Shown here piece after piece: positions 28,355-37,152 of a stretch of 64,000 bases of DNA. Each line of letters opens with the position of its first letter. Within the stretch, counting starts at the first letter, position 1. The position numbers and the translations under genes are program-made. The stretch comes from Pseudomonas pergaminensis (lineage in GTDB: Bacteria > Pseudomonadota > Gammaproteobacteria > Pseudomonadales > Pseudomonadaceae), in assembly GCF_024112395.2 (NCBI RefSeq), contig NZ_CP078013.2:5394001-5458000 (forward strand), given 5' to 3'. Under the pieces are notes generated by a model that was not told the DNA's origin, ran no database searches, and saw nothing but the letters and a program-made list of their open reading frames with translations.

Positions 28355-28574
28355 GCGCGATCCTTTCAGGCCCTATTCATAGACCGAGGTAATGGCGGCC
28401 CAGGCTGTGGTAAATCGCTATTAAAAACAGCGCTCGGTGAGCCTGCGGCGTGGGCAGGTCGCGGATTATAGCGAAGACTGCCGCCATGCACACCCGCTGT
28501 CTGGCTTGAGAGTCTTTCGTGTTACGCGGGGGTATGCCAAACTCAGCGCCTTTCGGGCTTGCCTAACAGGATTT

Positions 28575-29387
28575 ATGCTCCCTTTGTCACCCAGTTTGCT
28601 ACCCAGCCTCGCCGCCGCCATTTTGTATGCCGCTGCGACTCTCTACCAGGGCACTCGTCTGGCCCAAGGCGCCAAGGCGGACAAACGCCTGCTCGTCGGC
28701 CTTGGCGTCCTTGCCCTGCTGGCCCATGCTGCCAGCCTGTTTACCCATTTGATGACGCCCGTCGGCCTGGGCCTGGATTTTTTCAGCGCCGCCAGCCTGA
28801 TCGCGGCTGCCGTCATCGCATTGACCCTGCTGGCGTGCTACCGGATTCCCGTCGAGAACCTGCTGGTGCTGCTATTCCCCTTGGGCGTGCTGACGGTGCT
28901 ACTGGCGCAATTCGCCCCCACCGGCACGGTGCAGGTGATTGATGAAGAGCCGGGCATCCTCGCGCACATCCTGCTGTCGATCCTCGCTTACGGCATGTTC
29001 ACCATCGCGGTGTTCCAGGCCCTGCTCCTGCTGCTGCAGGACCACCAGCTAAAGCACAAGCATCCGTCCGGGCTGATCAAGAACTTCCCGCCGCTGCAAA
29101 CCATGGAAAGCCTGCTGTTCGGCTTCCTGTGGGCCGGCTGGACGCTGCTGTCGCTGTCGCTGATCTCCGGCTGGCTGTTCGTCGAAAACCTGTTCGCCCA
29201 GCACCTGGTGCACAAAACCCTGCTAGCGTGCCTGGCCTGGGTGGTGTTCAGCGTGTTGCTGTGGGGCCGCAACCGCCTCGGCTGGCGCGGGCACAAGGCG
29301 ATCCGCTGGACCCTGGCCGGTTTCTGCCTGCTGATGCTGGCCTATTTCGGCAGCAAGCTGGTCCGCGAATACATCCTGCATATCTGA
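28575..29387 (+). CDS. Inner-membrane protein of the cytochrome c assembly family (YpjD/CcsA-like)
   Basis: A 270-residue membrane protein with about eight hydrophobic segments. It resembles the CcsA/CcmC cytochrome c assembly domain, as in E. coli YpjD, which lies next to ffh there too. Histidines that could bind haem occur in AHAASLFTHL and EEPGILAHILLSI, and the family WAGWTLLSLSLISGW region is present. Function is unproven; a role in magnesium or haem handling has been suggested only by context with CorC-like genes. ATG at 28575 is chosen with AGGA upstream. Confidence 0.8.
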   Translation: MLPLSPSLLPSLAAAILYAAATLYQGTRLAQGAKADKRLLVGLGVLALLAHAASLFTHLMTPVGLGLDFFSAASLIAAAVIALTLLACYRIPVENLLVLLFPLGVLTVLLAQFAPTGTVQVIDEEPGILAHILLSILAYGMFTIAVFQALLLLLQDHQLKHKHPSGLIKNFPPLQTMESLLFGFLWAGWTLLSLSLISGWLFVENLFAQHLVHKTLLACLAWVVFSVLLWGRNRLGWRGHKAIRWTLAGFCLLMLAYFGSKLVREYILHI

Positions 29388-29399
29388 CGGGCAGCGATC

Positions 29400-30638
29400 A
29401 TGGACAACCTGCCACTGGAGCCGATGCTCGCGGTAATCGCCCTGCTGGTCCTATGGGCCGCACTATTCACCGCCATCGAAGCCGCGCAACAACACCTGCT
29501 GGCCCTGCGCCCCGGCACACGCCAGGGCGACAAGGCCGCCACCCGCCTGAGCTTCCCGCGTAACAGCCTGATCCTGTGCAACAGCCTGTGTCGCGCAGCC
29601 GTGGTGATCCTCTGCACGCTGCTGGCCATCTATGCCTGGGCGCAGAACGGGCCCTGGCTGGGTTGGATGATCTCCTGCGCGATCCTGCTGGTTCTGGCCG
29701 ACTACCTGCCCCGCGCCCTCGCCGTACGTTATCCACAGGGCGTGCTGGGCTTTGGCAATACGCTGCTGGGCGTACCGCTGAAAATCCTCTACCCGTTGGC
29801 CTGGCTGCTCAATGGCATCAGCCTGTTGCTGTTGCGCCCTTTTGTGCGCAAGGCCGGCGTAGTGAAAAAGAGCGACGAGCCGCTGCCCGGCCACGACGAC
29901 GAGCCGGAACCCGAGACAGACGAAGACCGCACCCCAGGCATGCCCGGCATCCACGCATTGGACAACATCACCGTCAATGACATCCTGGTGCCACGCAGCG
30001 AAGTGGACGGCATCAACCTGGATGACTCGGTCGAGGACATCATCGAGCAACTGCGCACCTCCCAGCGTACGCGCCTGCCGGTGTTCCACAGTGATATCAA
30101 CCAAGTGCAGGCCGTGCTCAACACCCGGCAGATCCAGCACCTGCTGCCCGACGCCAGCCTGACCAAGGAAGCGTTGCTCGCCGCCTGCCACGAACCCTAC
30201 TTCGTCCCGGAAAGCACGCCCCTGCAACTGCAACTGCTGAACTTCCACAAGCAACAGCGGCGCCTGGGCATGGTGGTGGACGAGTATGGCGAAGTGCTCG
30301 GCATTGTGACGCTGGAAGATATTCTCGAAGAAATCGTCGGTGAATTCGAAAGCGAACAGAGTGCCGACAACCCGCATATCGAGGCCCAGCCCGATGGCCG
30401 CTACATCATTGATGGCGCCGCCTCGATCCGCGAACTGAACAAGAGCTTGAGCTGGCACTTGCCCAGCGATGGCCCCAAGACCCTCAACGGCCTGGTCACC
30501 GAAGCGCTGGAGACCATTCCCGATTGCGCGGTGTGCCTGAAAATCGGGCGCTACCGCCTGGAAATCCTCGAGACCGAGGACAACCGCGTGAGCAAGGTGC
30601 TGATCTGGCACACCAGCCGGATGCCGGTCGCCGTATAA
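29400..30638 (+). CDS. HlyC/CorC (CNNM-CBS) family protein, YfjD-like
   Basis: A 412-residue membrane protein. Residues about 1-150 form a CNNM/DUF21 transmembrane domain, about 190-310 two CBS domains (NDILVPRSEVDGINLDD; MVVDEYGEVLGIVTLEDILEE), and about 325-410 the CorC/HlyC C-terminal domain. Such proteins are linked to magnesium or cobalt export; no haemolysin role is implied. It starts 12 bases after the CcsA-like gene; the ffh-ypjD-yfjD order is also that of E. coli. Confidence 0.88.
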   Translation: MDNLPLEPMLAVIALLVLWAALFTAIEAAQQHLLALRPGTRQGDKAATRLSFPRNSLILCNSLCRAAVVILCTLLAIYAWAQNGPWLGWMISCAILLVLADYLPRALAVRYPQGVLGFGNTLLGVPLKILYPLAWLLNGISLLLLRPFVRKAGVVKKSDEPLPGHDDEPEPETDEDRTPGMPGIHALDNITVNDILVPRSEVDGINLDDSVEDIIEQLRTSQRTRLPVFHSDINQVQAVLNTRQIQHLLPDASLTKEALLAACHEPYFVPESTPLQLQLLNFHKQQRRLGMVVDEYGEVLGIVTLEDILEEIVGEFESEQSADNPHIEAQPDGRYIIDGAASIRELNKSLSWHLPSDGPKTLNGLVTEALETIPDCAVCLKIGRYRLEILETEDNRVSKVLIWHTSRMPVAV

Positions 30639-30662
30639 GCTGCTGGCGAAACACATTCTCCC

Positions 30663-30751
30663 TGTGGGAGCGGGCTTGCTCGCGAATGCGGTAGACCAGC
30701 TGAAGATGAGCTGACTGACCCACTGCTTTCGCGAGCAAGCCCGCTCCCACA
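30663..30751. repeat. REPIN, type B
   Basis: TGTGGGAGCGGGCTTGCTCG at the left and CGAGCAAGCCCGCTCCCACA at the right, about 45 bases between. It starts about 25 bases after the CorC-like gene and could act as its mRNA 3-prime end. Confidence 0.85.
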
Positions 30752-30777
30752 TTTTGATTTGCGGCGTGTCAGCCCCC

Positions 30778-30807
30778 TTGTTGTATGTTCAAACCCCTTC
30801 CTATAAT
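30778..30807 (+). promoter_or_regulatory. Possible sigma-70 promoter of the MHS permease
   Basis: A perfect TATAAT (30802-30807) with TTGTTG 18 bases upstream. It would give an untranslated leader of about 180 bases. No operator is recognisable. Confidence 0.5.
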
Positions 30808-30993
30808 CGGTGCGGCCTACCAGAGCCGCGCCCGACCGCGTGCTACCCGCACCCAGCGTGTCCAGGCACCGCCTTATCGTGTCCGACCGGTGTTCGCTCC
30901 CATCCCGAGCCTGCCCGCGCACAACCCTGATCCATGGGTGTTCGACCAATAATAATCCGCGTCCAACGCGCAATGACCGTCAGGGATACCGCC

Positions 30994-32304
30994 ATGAGCA
31001 CCACCTACAACGAGGCCGCGACCGCCGCCCCGACCAACTCGACGGCACGGGTCGCCACGGCGAGCATCGTCGGCACCGCCATCGAGTTCTACGACTTCTA
31101 TATCTACGCCACGGCCGCTGCGCTGGTGATCGGCCCGGTGTTCTTCCCGCAGACCTCCGGCACCGCGCAGATGCTGGCGTCGTTCCTGACCTTCGGTATC
31201 GCTTTCATCGCCCGCCCACTGGGCTCAGCGCTGTTCGGCCACTTCGGTGACCGCATCGGGCGCAAATCGACGCTGGTGGCCTCGCTGTTGCTGATGGGCG
31301 TGTGCACCACGCTGATTGGCTTGCTGCCCGGCTATGACAGCATCGGGGCCTGGGCACCGATTTTGTTGTGTGTGCTGCGTTTCGGCCAGGGCCTGGGCCT
31401 TGGCGGCGAATGGGGCGGCGCGGCACTGCTGGCGACCGAGAATGCGCCCAAAGGCAAACGCGCCTGGTTTGGCATGTTCCCGCAGCTCGGCCCGTCGATC
31501 GGCTTCCTGGCGGCCAACGGTTTGTTCCTGATCCTGGCCATGAGCCTGAGCGACGAGCAATTCCGCAGTTGGGGCTGGCGAATTCCATTCATCCTCAGCG
31601 CTGCGTTGGTGATGGTTGGCCTGTACGCACGGCTGAAGCTGCATGAGACACCGGTATTCGCCAACGCCGTCGCCAAGGAAGCCCCGGTCAAAGTGCCGTT
31701 GGTGGAATTGTTCAGCCAGCACTGGCTACCGGTATTGCTCGGCGCCGCGTCGATGGTGGTGTGCTATGCCCTGTTCTATATCACCACCGCGTTTTCCTTG
31801 AGCTACGGTGTTTCTACCCTGGGCTACAGCCGCGAAACCTTCCTCGGCCTGCTGTGCTTTGCGGTGCTGTTCATGGGGCTGGCGACACCACTGGCGGCCT
31901 TGGCCAGTGATCGCTACGGGCGCAAGCCGGTGCTGATCGTCGGCGCGATCCTGGCGATTCTGTCGGGCTTTACCATGGAGCCATTGCTCACCCACGGTTC
32001 GACCTGGGCCGTGGCGCTGTTCCTGGCGCTGGAGCTGTTCCTGATGGGCGTGACCTTCGCACCGATGGGCGCGCTGTTGCCGGAACTGTTCCCGACCCGC
32101 GTGCGTTATACCGGCGCTTCGGCAGCGTATAATCTGGGTGGGATTGTCGGCGCATCGGCAGCACCGTTCTTCGCGACCAAGCTGGTGGCGATGGGTGGCT
32201 TGAGTTATGTCGGTGGGTATGTGTCGGCGGCAGCGTTGCTCAGCTTGATTGCTGTGCTGTGCCTGAAAGAGACGCGTAACAACGATTTGAACAAGGTCGC
32301 CTGA
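30994..32304 (+). CDS. MHS-family MFS transporter (metabolite:H+ symporter)
   Basis: A 436-residue inner-membrane permease with 12 predicted helices. The first segment reads VGTAIEFYDFYIYATAAAL, typical of the MHS group (ProP, ShiA, KgtP), and the loop 2-3 signature is GHFGDRIGRKSTLV. Another family motif is GLGLGGEWGGAALLATENAP. Of this group it looks most like ShiA/YhjE-type proteins; the substrate cannot be told. ATG at 30994 is chosen with AGGGA eight bases upstream, over an ATG seven codons earlier without a site. Confidence 0.82.
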   Translation: MSTTYNEAATAAPTNSTARVATASIVGTAIEFYDFYIYATAAALVIGPVFFPQTSGTAQMLASFLTFGIAFIARPLGSALFGHFGDRIGRKSTLVASLLLMGVCTTLIGLLPGYDSIGAWAPILLCVLRFGQGLGLGGEWGGAALLATENAPKGKRAWFGMFPQLGPSIGFLAANGLFLILAMSLSDEQFRSWGWRIPFILSAALVMVGLYARLKLHETPVFANAVAKEAPVKVPLVELFSQHWLPVLLGAASMVVCYALFYITTAFSLSYGVSTLGYSRETFLGLLCFAVLFMGLATPLAALASDRYGRKPVLIVGAILAILSGFTMEPLLTHGSTWAVALFLALELFLMGVTFAPMGALLPELFPTRVRYTGASAAYNLGGIVGASAAPFFATKLVAMGGLSYVGGYVSAAALLSLIAVLCLKETRNNDLNKVA

Positions 32305-32309
32305 CAGAC

Positions 32310-32400
32310 CGCCTTCGCGAGCAAGCCCGCTCCCACAGTTGACCGCATTTATCCAATAGGAACGCGGTCGAATGTGAGAGCGGGCTTGCTCGCGAAAGGC
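32310..32400. repeat. REPIN, type B
   Basis: CGAGCAAGCCCGCTCCCACA then, 35-40 bases on, TGTGAGAGCGGGCTTGCTCG (one change in the core, TGTGAG for TGTGGG). It lies between the convergent permease and purT genes. Confidence 0.85.
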
Positions 32401-32409
32401 ACGCCTCGA

Positions 32410-33591
32410 TTACAGCTCGACTACAACGGCTTTGGAAGCACGAGTAGCCTTCGCCCGGGCCGCTTCAATCGACTCATCCCGCGCCAACGCCACACCCATG
32501 CGGCGCTGGCCATTCACTTCCGGCTTGCCAAACAGACGCAACGCCGTGTCCGGTTCACTCAACGCGGCGCCCAGGTTGGCGAACGCAGTCTGGGTCGACT
32601 GGCCTTCCACCAGAATCACCGCCGAAGCCGAAGGCCCGAACTGACGGATCAACGGGATCGGCAGGCCCAGAATGGCGCGAGCGTGCAAGGCGAACTGCGA
32701 CAGGTCCTGGGAAATCAGGGTCACCAGGCCGGTGTCATGCGGGCGCGGCGAGACTTCGCTGAACCACACCTGATCCCCCTTGATGAACAGCTCCACGCCA
32801 AACAGGCCACGGCCACCCAGGGCCTCGGTCACCGCTTTGGCAACGCGCTCGGACTCGGCCAGGGCAATCGGGCTCATGGCCTGCGGCTGCCAGGATTCCT
32901 GGTAGTCGCCCTTCTCCTGACGGTGACCGACAGGCGCGCAGAAGGTGGTACCGCCGACGTGACGCACGGTCAGCAGGGTGATTTCGTAGTCGAAGTCGAT
33001 AAAGCCTTCGATGATCACGCGACCTTTACCCGCACGCCCGCCTTCCTGGGCGTAGTCCCAGGCTTTCTGCACGTCGTCGACGCTGCGCAGCAGGCTCTGG
33101 CCCTTGCCCGACGAACTCATCACCGGCTTGACCACGCACGGGAAGCCCAGGTCCTGCACGGCCTTGCTGTAGTCTTCGAAGGTATCGGCAAAGTGGTACG
33201 GCGAGGTCGGCAGGTCCAGCTCTTCGGCGGCCAGGCGGCGGATGCCTTCACGGTTCATGGTCAGCGAGGTGGCACGCGCAGTCGGGATCACGGTGAAGCC
33301 TTCAGCTTCCAGTTCCACCAGGGTGGCCGTGGCGATGGCCTCGATTTCCGGCACGATGAAGTGCGGTTTTTCGGCTTCGATCACCGCACGCAGGGCAGCA
33401 CCGTCGAGCATGTTGATCACGTGGCTACGGTGCGCCACCTGCATGGCCGGCGCGTTGGCGTAGCGATCCACGGCAATCACTTCAACGCCCAGGCGTTGCA
33501 GTTCGATTACCACTTCCTTGCCCAGCTCACCGCAGCCACACAGCAAAACGCGGGTCGCGGTTGGCGACAATGGAGTTCCGATTCGGGTCAT
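32410..33591 (-). CDS. purT: Formate-dependent phosphoribosylglycinamide formyltransferase
   Basis: A 393-residue ATP-grasp enzyme that formylates GAR with formate and ATP, the folate-independent version of the third step of purine synthesis. The N-terminal preATP-grasp domain has [20 protein letters not shown], the ATP-grasp loop is [14 protein letters not shown] and metal-binding residues lie in [19 protein letters not shown] and [12 protein letters not shown]. Length and motifs match PurT. A good AGG-rich site precedes the ATG. purL and guaA, also purine genes, are in this window but not linked. Confidence 0.96.
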   Translation of the reverse strand: MTRIGTPLSPTATRVLLCGCGELGKEVVIELQRLGVEVIAVDRYANAPAMQVAHRSHVINMLDGAALRAVIEAEKPHFIVPEIEAIATATLVELEAEGFTVIPTARATSLTMNREGIRRLAAEELDLPTSPYHFADTFEDYSKAVQDLGFPCVVKPVMSSSGKGQSLLRSVDDVQKAWDYAQEGGRAGKGRVIIEGFIDFDYEITLLTVRHVGGTTFCAPVGHRQEKGDYQESWQPQAMSPIALAESERVAKAVTEALGGRGLFGVELFIKGDQVWFSEVSPRPHDTGLVTLISQDLSQFALHARAILGLPIPLIRQFGPSASAVILVEGQSTQTAFANLGAALSEPDTALRLFGKPEVNGQRRMGVALARDESIEAARAKATRASKAVVVEL

Positions 33592-33660
33592 CTCAGGTCC
33601 TCAGGGGAGCGGATCATTGGGAGAAAGGCCGGCATTTTACATGAACTGCAGCAATTGGCC

Positions 33661-34128
33661 TCAGTTGGCGACGGCCCGCTTGCGGATGCGCCAGGCCATG
33701 ATCAACCACACCACCGTGACCCCGGCGAACTTCGACACCAACGCAGTGCCCGCCACCGCTGGGGTGAGCGCGCCGATCAAGCCGAAGAAGATGAAGGTAT
33801 CGAGAGGAATACTCAGGGCCGAACTTATCCACAGGCGGTCGTGCAGCGGGCGCTTAGTGATACTGAACACCAGCCAGTCAATGCACTCGGACACCGCAAA
33901 CGCCGTGGCGCTGGCCAGGGCAATGGCCGGGTCGGACGTGACATACGACAACACCAGTGCCGCCAGCATGGCGATGATTGCACCGTGGCCAAAGCGGGTT
34001 TGCACCATGTCGCGCAGGATGAATACCAGGCCACCCCAGGCGGACCAGATAACGTCCAGGTGCGGGGCGGTGGAGAAGGCGAAATTGATCAGCACGACGC
34101 TGCTGATGTAGGCGATCAGGAAGAGCAT
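33661..34128 (-). CDS. VUT-family inner-membrane transporter (YhhQ-like)
   Basis: A 155-residue membrane protein with about six segments, of the VUT family (vitamin uptake transporter). E. coli YhhQ of this family takes up the queuosine precursors preQ0/preQ1. Charged family residues occur in SECIDWLVFSITKRPLHDR, the region conserved in this family. It is shorter than YhhQ and lacks an obvious linked queuosine gene, so the substrate is uncertain. The ATG is at 34128; a TTG seven codons earlier is possible. It follows purT by 70 bases on the same strand but is upstream in transcription. Confidence 0.72.
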   Translation of the reverse strand: MLFLIAYISSVVLINFAFSTAPHLDVIWSAWGGLVFILRDMVQTRFGHGAIIAMLAALVLSYVTSDPAIALASATAFAVSECIDWLVFSITKRPLHDRLWISSALSIPLDTFIFFGLIGALTPAVAGTALVSKFAGVTVVWLIMAWRIRKRAVAN

Positions 34129-34194
34129 GGGGGATGGACCTGTGAACAAGGGGCACAGGGTACTTCACATTTGGAAATATGTCGTCTGGGCGGG

Positions 34195-34285
34195 CCTCAT
34201 CGCAGGCAAGCCAGCTCCCACATTCAACCGCGTTTAACCTGTTGGAACCCGGTCAAAATGTGGGAGCTGGCTTGCCTGCGATGGC
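34195..34285. repeat. REPIN, type A
   Basis: CGCAGGCAAGCCAGCTCCCACA and TGTGGGAGCTGGCTTGCCTGCG, about 38 bases apart, in the order seen at 24173. It fills the gap before the DUF1289 gene end. Confidence 0.85.
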
Positions 34286-34291
34286 GGTCTA

Positions 34292-34507
34292 TCAGCCGCC
34301 GGATTTCCCGGAAACCATAAACACCATCCCACTCGCCACCGCCCGCTCATGGCACAACCCCAACACCACCCGGCGCTCGGCATTATCCATACGGCTCCAA
34401 CGCGTAATCTCATCCACCGTGCGCTGGCAGCCAGTACAAATATCGTCGTCATCCAATGCGCAAATGCTCACGCACGGCGACGCAACGGGGCGCTCAATCG
34501 GGTTCAT
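34292..34507 (-). CDS. DUF1289 family small Fe-S/zinc-type protein
   Basis: A 71-residue protein whose core [20 protein letters not shown] carries four cysteines in the CxxxC...CxxC pattern of the DUF1289 family, suggesting a metal or Fe-S site. The family has no assigned function and is often found next to metabolic enzyme genes. Its ATG overlaps the stop of the gamma-carbonic anhydrase gene by four bases (ATGA), so the two are coupled. Confidence 0.8.
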   Translation of the reverse strand: MNPIERPVASPCVSICALDDDDICTGCQRTVDEITRWSRMDNAERRVVLGLCHERAVASGMVFMVSGKSGG

Positions 34508-35028
34508 TCTTCCTGCTCAACCAAGTCACGCGCATAACGCTGCGAGTTATGCACATAGTGCGCGGCGCTGGCTTCAAGCATGCGTTTCTGTGCGTCGGTC
34601 AACTCCCGCACCACCTTGCCCGGCGAACCCATCACCAGCGAACCATCAGGAATTTCCTTGCCTTCGCCAATCAGCGAGTTGGCGCCAATGATGCAGTGCT
34701 TGCCGATCTTGGCGCCGTTGAGGATCACCGCGTTGATACCGATCAGGCTGTAATCATCCACCGTGCAGCCATGCAACATGGCGTTGTGGCCAATGGTCAC
34801 GCCGGTGCCCAGGGTCAGCGGGTAGCCCATGTCGGTGTGCATCACGCTACCGTCCTGCACGTTGCTGTTTTTGCCGATCAGGATCAGTTCATTGTCGCCA
34901 CGCAACACCGCGTTGAACCAGACATTGGCGCCCTCCTCCAGCTTGACCTTGCCCACCAGCGTGGCATTCGGTGCCACCCAGCTCTGCGGATGAGTCTCGA
35001 CGCGAGCGTCGCCCAGGCGGTATTTCAT
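34504..35028 (-). CDS. Gamma-carbonic anhydrase family protein
   Basis: A 174-residue left-handed beta-helix protein (trimeric hexapeptide-repeat fold) of the gamma-carbonic anhydrase/YrdA type. The three candidate zinc histidines are in [17 protein letters not shown] (about 70-100), and [10 protein letters not shown] precedes them. Many members lack detectable carbonic anhydrase activity, so the reaction is open. AGGA lies before the ATG. It overlaps the next gene (DUF1289). Confidence 0.85.
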   Translation of the reverse strand: MKYRLGDARVETHPQSWVAPNATLVGKVKLEEGANVWFNAVLRGDNELILIGKNSNVQDGSVMHTDMGYPLTLGTGVTIGHNAMLHGCTVDDYSLIGINAVILNGAKIGKHCIIGANSLIGEGKEIPDGSLVMGSPGKVVRELTDAQKRMLEASAAHYVHNSQRYARDLVEQEE

Positions 35029-35064
35029 GGTTGTTCCTCACGGCATTGCCATTCAAGTGATGGC

Positions 35065-35667
35065 TTAGGTATTGATGAAGCTCTTGGGTGGCTGGTGCAG
35101 GCTGATCTTGGCATCGTCATAGAGCAGATTGATCAACTCGACGATCATGATCGCCGTCAGCCCCCAGATCTTGTATTCGCCGAACCGATAGCTGGGCACG
35201 TACCAACTGCGGCCTTGGTAATCGATCCGGTGGGTATGTTCCCGTGGGTCTTGTCGGAAGAAGTCCAAGGGCACGCTGAAAACAGCGGCGATTTCGGCAT
35301 CGTTGGCCAGATATTCGACGTAATCGGGGATGACGCCGACATACGGCGTAACCCGAATGCCATGCAGGGAGATCAACGGGCTCAGCGGGCCGATCACTTC
35401 GACCAGCCCGGGCGGCAGGCCGATTTCTTCTTCGGCCTCGCGCAGCGCGGTAAAGATCAAGTCCGGGTCTTCGGGGTCGCGGCGCCCGCCAGGAAAGGCC
35501 ACTTCGCCACCATGGGTCGACAGGCCACTGGCGCGCAGGGTCAGGATCAGCTCAGGTTCGTCACTGCGGGTAATCGGCACCAGCACCGCGGCCTCGGGGA
35601 AACGCCCGTCGGTTTCCAGCGTGTGGGGGGTGTGATTGCTTACCCGGCGAAGTAGCTCGTCCAGCAT
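35065..35667 (-). CDS. CoA pyrophosphatase (NUDIX, NudL-like)
   Basis: A 200-residue NUDIX hydrolase that splits CoA or its derivatives into 4-phosphopantetheine and ADP. The NUDIX box reads GGRRDPEDPDLIFTALREAE then EEIGL, and the CoA-specific region upstream is LTLRASGLSTHGGEVAFPGG, as in the UPF0035/PF00293 NudL group. The C-terminal stretch YKIWGLTAIMIVELINLL is also typical. It is 37 bases from the gamma-carbonic anhydrase gene and probably cotranscribed. Confidence 0.88.
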   Translation of the reverse strand: MLDELLRRVSNHTPHTLETDGRFPEAAVLVPITRSDEPELILTLRASGLSTHGGEVAFPGGRRDPEDPDLIFTALREAEEEIGLPPGLVEVIGPLSPLISLHGIRVTPYVGVIPDYVEYLANDAEIAAVFSVPLDFFRQDPREHTHRIDYQGRSWYVPSYRFGEYKIWGLTAIMIVELINLLYDDAKISLHQPPKSFINT

Positions 35668-35816
35668 GAGTCATCTCGGTCTGTTGGCTACCTTGCATCA
35701 TGCACCAAAGCGTGCGGGTGCCCAACCCCAAAACCCGCGCCGTGTCGCTAAACGACAACTTGTTGCAGCGCCCTGCCCGTCACGCCAAGATAGGCGCACT
35801 TTCCAGGAACCCCAGC

Positions 35817-36365
35817 ATGAATTTCTGCAGCCAGTGCGGTAAACCGGTCACCCAGCGCATCCCCGAAGGCGACGGCCGCCTGCGCTTTGTGTGTGATCAC
35901 TGCTCGACCATCCACTACCAGAACCCCAACATCGTCGCCGGCACCGTACCCGTGTGGGGCGATAAAGTGCTGCTGTGCCGCCGCGCCATTGAGCCACGCC
36001 TGGGTTACTGGACCCTGCCTGCGGGCTTCATGGAAAACGGTGAGACCGTGGAACAGGCCGCCATGCGCGAAACCCTGGAAGAAGCCTGCGCCCGCGTGCA
36101 CAACCTGAGCATCTACACGCTGATCGACGTACCGCACATCAACCAGGTGCATATTTTCTACCGCGCCGACCTGCTCGACCTGGACTTCGCCGCCGGCCCC
36201 GAAAGCCTGGAAGTGCAGCTGTTCGACGAAGCCGACATCCCGTGGTCCGAACTGGCTTTCCGCACGGTCGGGCGCACCCTGGAATACTTTTTCGCTGACC
36301 GCAGGCAACAGTCGTTCCCGGTGCGCAGCGAAGCCGTGCCGCCGATGGGAAAGCCCGCGCCATGA
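35817..36365 (+). CDS. NUDIX hydrolase with N-terminal zinc ribbon
   Basis: A 182-residue protein with a short zinc ribbon (CSQCGKPV...CDHCS, residues 4-28) followed by a NUDIX domain with the box GFMENGETVEQAAMRETLEE (about 65-84, with AC following). This layout is common in Pseudomonas; related enzymes act on ADP-ribose or FAD/NADH-type dinucleotides, but the substrate is not known here. ATG at 35817 is taken with AGGAAC upstream; the frame is open 39 codons earlier without support. It overlaps the next gene by four bases. Confidence 0.82.
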   Translation: MNFCSQCGKPVTQRIPEGDGRLRFVCDHCSTIHYQNPNIVAGTVPVWGDKVLLCRRAIEPRLGYWTLPAGFMENGETVEQAAMRETLEEACARVHNLSIYTLIDVPHINQVHIFYRADLLDLDFAAGPESLEVQLFDEADIPWSELAFRTVGRTLEYFFADRRQQSFPVRSEAVPPMGKPAP

Positions 36366-36889
36366 CACTGGGGATACCGTCTTTGATGCGTTGGGTGCTT
36401 GCGCTGCTCTGCCTATCGTTCGCCACACTGGCGCCAGCCGCCACGGTGCAGACCCTGGGCGGTAAAACGGTCGAGAAAGTGCTGGTGCTCAAGTCCGCCC
36501 ACCAGTTGCAGTTGATCAACGACGGCAAGCCGTTCAAGACCTACCGCATTTCCCTGGGCAAGAACCCCAAGGGCCACAAGCTGATCGAGGGCGACCGCCG
36601 CACGCCAGAGGGCCTGTACTGGATCGACTGGCGCAAGACCAGCGACCGCTTCAACCTGGCCATGCACATCTCCTACCCAAACATCAGCGACGCCGCCCGC
36701 GCCCGCCGCGAAGGCGTGAAGCCCGGCAGCATGATCATGATCCACGGCACCCCCGACACCGAGGATTACCCGGAACAGTGGTTCCACACCCTGGACTGGA
36801 CCGACGGCTGCATCGGCATGCGCAACGTGGACATGCGCGAAGTGTGGAACCTGGTCAAAGACGGCACCCTCATCGAGATTCGTCCGTAA
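36362..36889 (+). CDS. L,D-transpeptidase family protein (YkuD domain)
   Basis: A 175-residue periplasmic protein with an N-terminal signal (MRWVLALLCLSFATLAPAA at about 9-27) and a YkuD domain. Family members cross-link peptidoglycan or attach proteins to it. The active-site region shows IHGTPDTEDYPEQWFHTLDW followed by TDGCIGMRN, with the catalytic Cys in DGC and the partner His in IHGTP. The usual motif is HGT...SxGCIR/HGC, and the TDGCI form is a known variant. It is shorter than ErfK-type enzymes and has no LysM domain. It overlaps the NUDIX gene by four bases. Confidence 0.85.
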   Translation: MTLGIPSLMRWVLALLCLSFATLAPAATVQTLGGKTVEKVLVLKSAHQLQLINDGKPFKTYRISLGKNPKGHKLIEGDRRTPEGLYWIDWRKTSDRFNLAMHISYPNISDAARARREGVKPGSMIMIHGTPDTEDYPEQWFHTLDWTDGCIGMRNVDMREVWNLVKDGTLIEIRP

Positions 36890-37004
36890 TCTCGTACCGT
36901 TCGTAAAATAATTCGAAAAAAATTCCTGCCCTGCCCCGCGCCCGCCGGTGAATACCAGTTCACCCCCGCGGGCTGCGCACTTCTGCACGCGATAAAGACC
37001 TCTC

Positions 37005-37022
37005 TAATACCACTTGATACCA
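37005..37022 (-). promoter_or_regulatory. Proposed nag operator 1 (TGGTAT tandem)
   Basis: On the minus strand it reads TGGTATCAAGTGGTATTA, with two TGGTAT half-sites 11 bases apart (start to start). It mirrors operator 2 at 37078-37096. Between them lies a GGCCCC/GGGGCC hairpin (37023-37039). Motif-based inference. Confidence 0.6.
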
Positions 37023-37071
37023 GGCCCCATTGCGGGGCCCTACAACCAATGCCTGCACCATTTTGACTGCA

Positions 37072-37100
37072 TTGACATGGTATTTAAGTGGTATTAATTT
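37072..37100 (+). promoter_or_regulatory. nag promoter with overlapping operator 2
   Basis: TTGACA (37072-37077), a 17-base spacer and TAATTT (37095-37100), 53 bases before the nagQ start. The spacer is the operator TGGTATTTAAGTGGTATTA (37078-37096), again two TGGTAT units. A repressor bound here would block RNA polymerase directly, so autoregulation is likely. Confidence 0.7.
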
Positions 37101-37152
37101 CCGGCCCATACCGGGCGACAACACTCCAATAACCGCATCGGAAACCTTAACG

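Larger units (their letters stand above)
30639..30993. other. Non-coding gap upstream of the MHS permease gene
   Basis: About 355 bases. It holds a type B REPIN (30663-30751), then a promoter-like TTGTTG (30778-30783) - 18 bases - TATAAT (30802-30807), and a GC-rich leader of about 180 bases before the permease start. In-frame ATGs exist in the leader but lack ribosome binding sites. Confidence 0.5.

Noticed and set aside
37023..37039. GGCCCC/GGGGCC hairpin as terminator of the L,D-transpeptidase gene
   Set aside because: No T tract follows on the plus strand and it lies between the nag operators; it may add to regulation instead.
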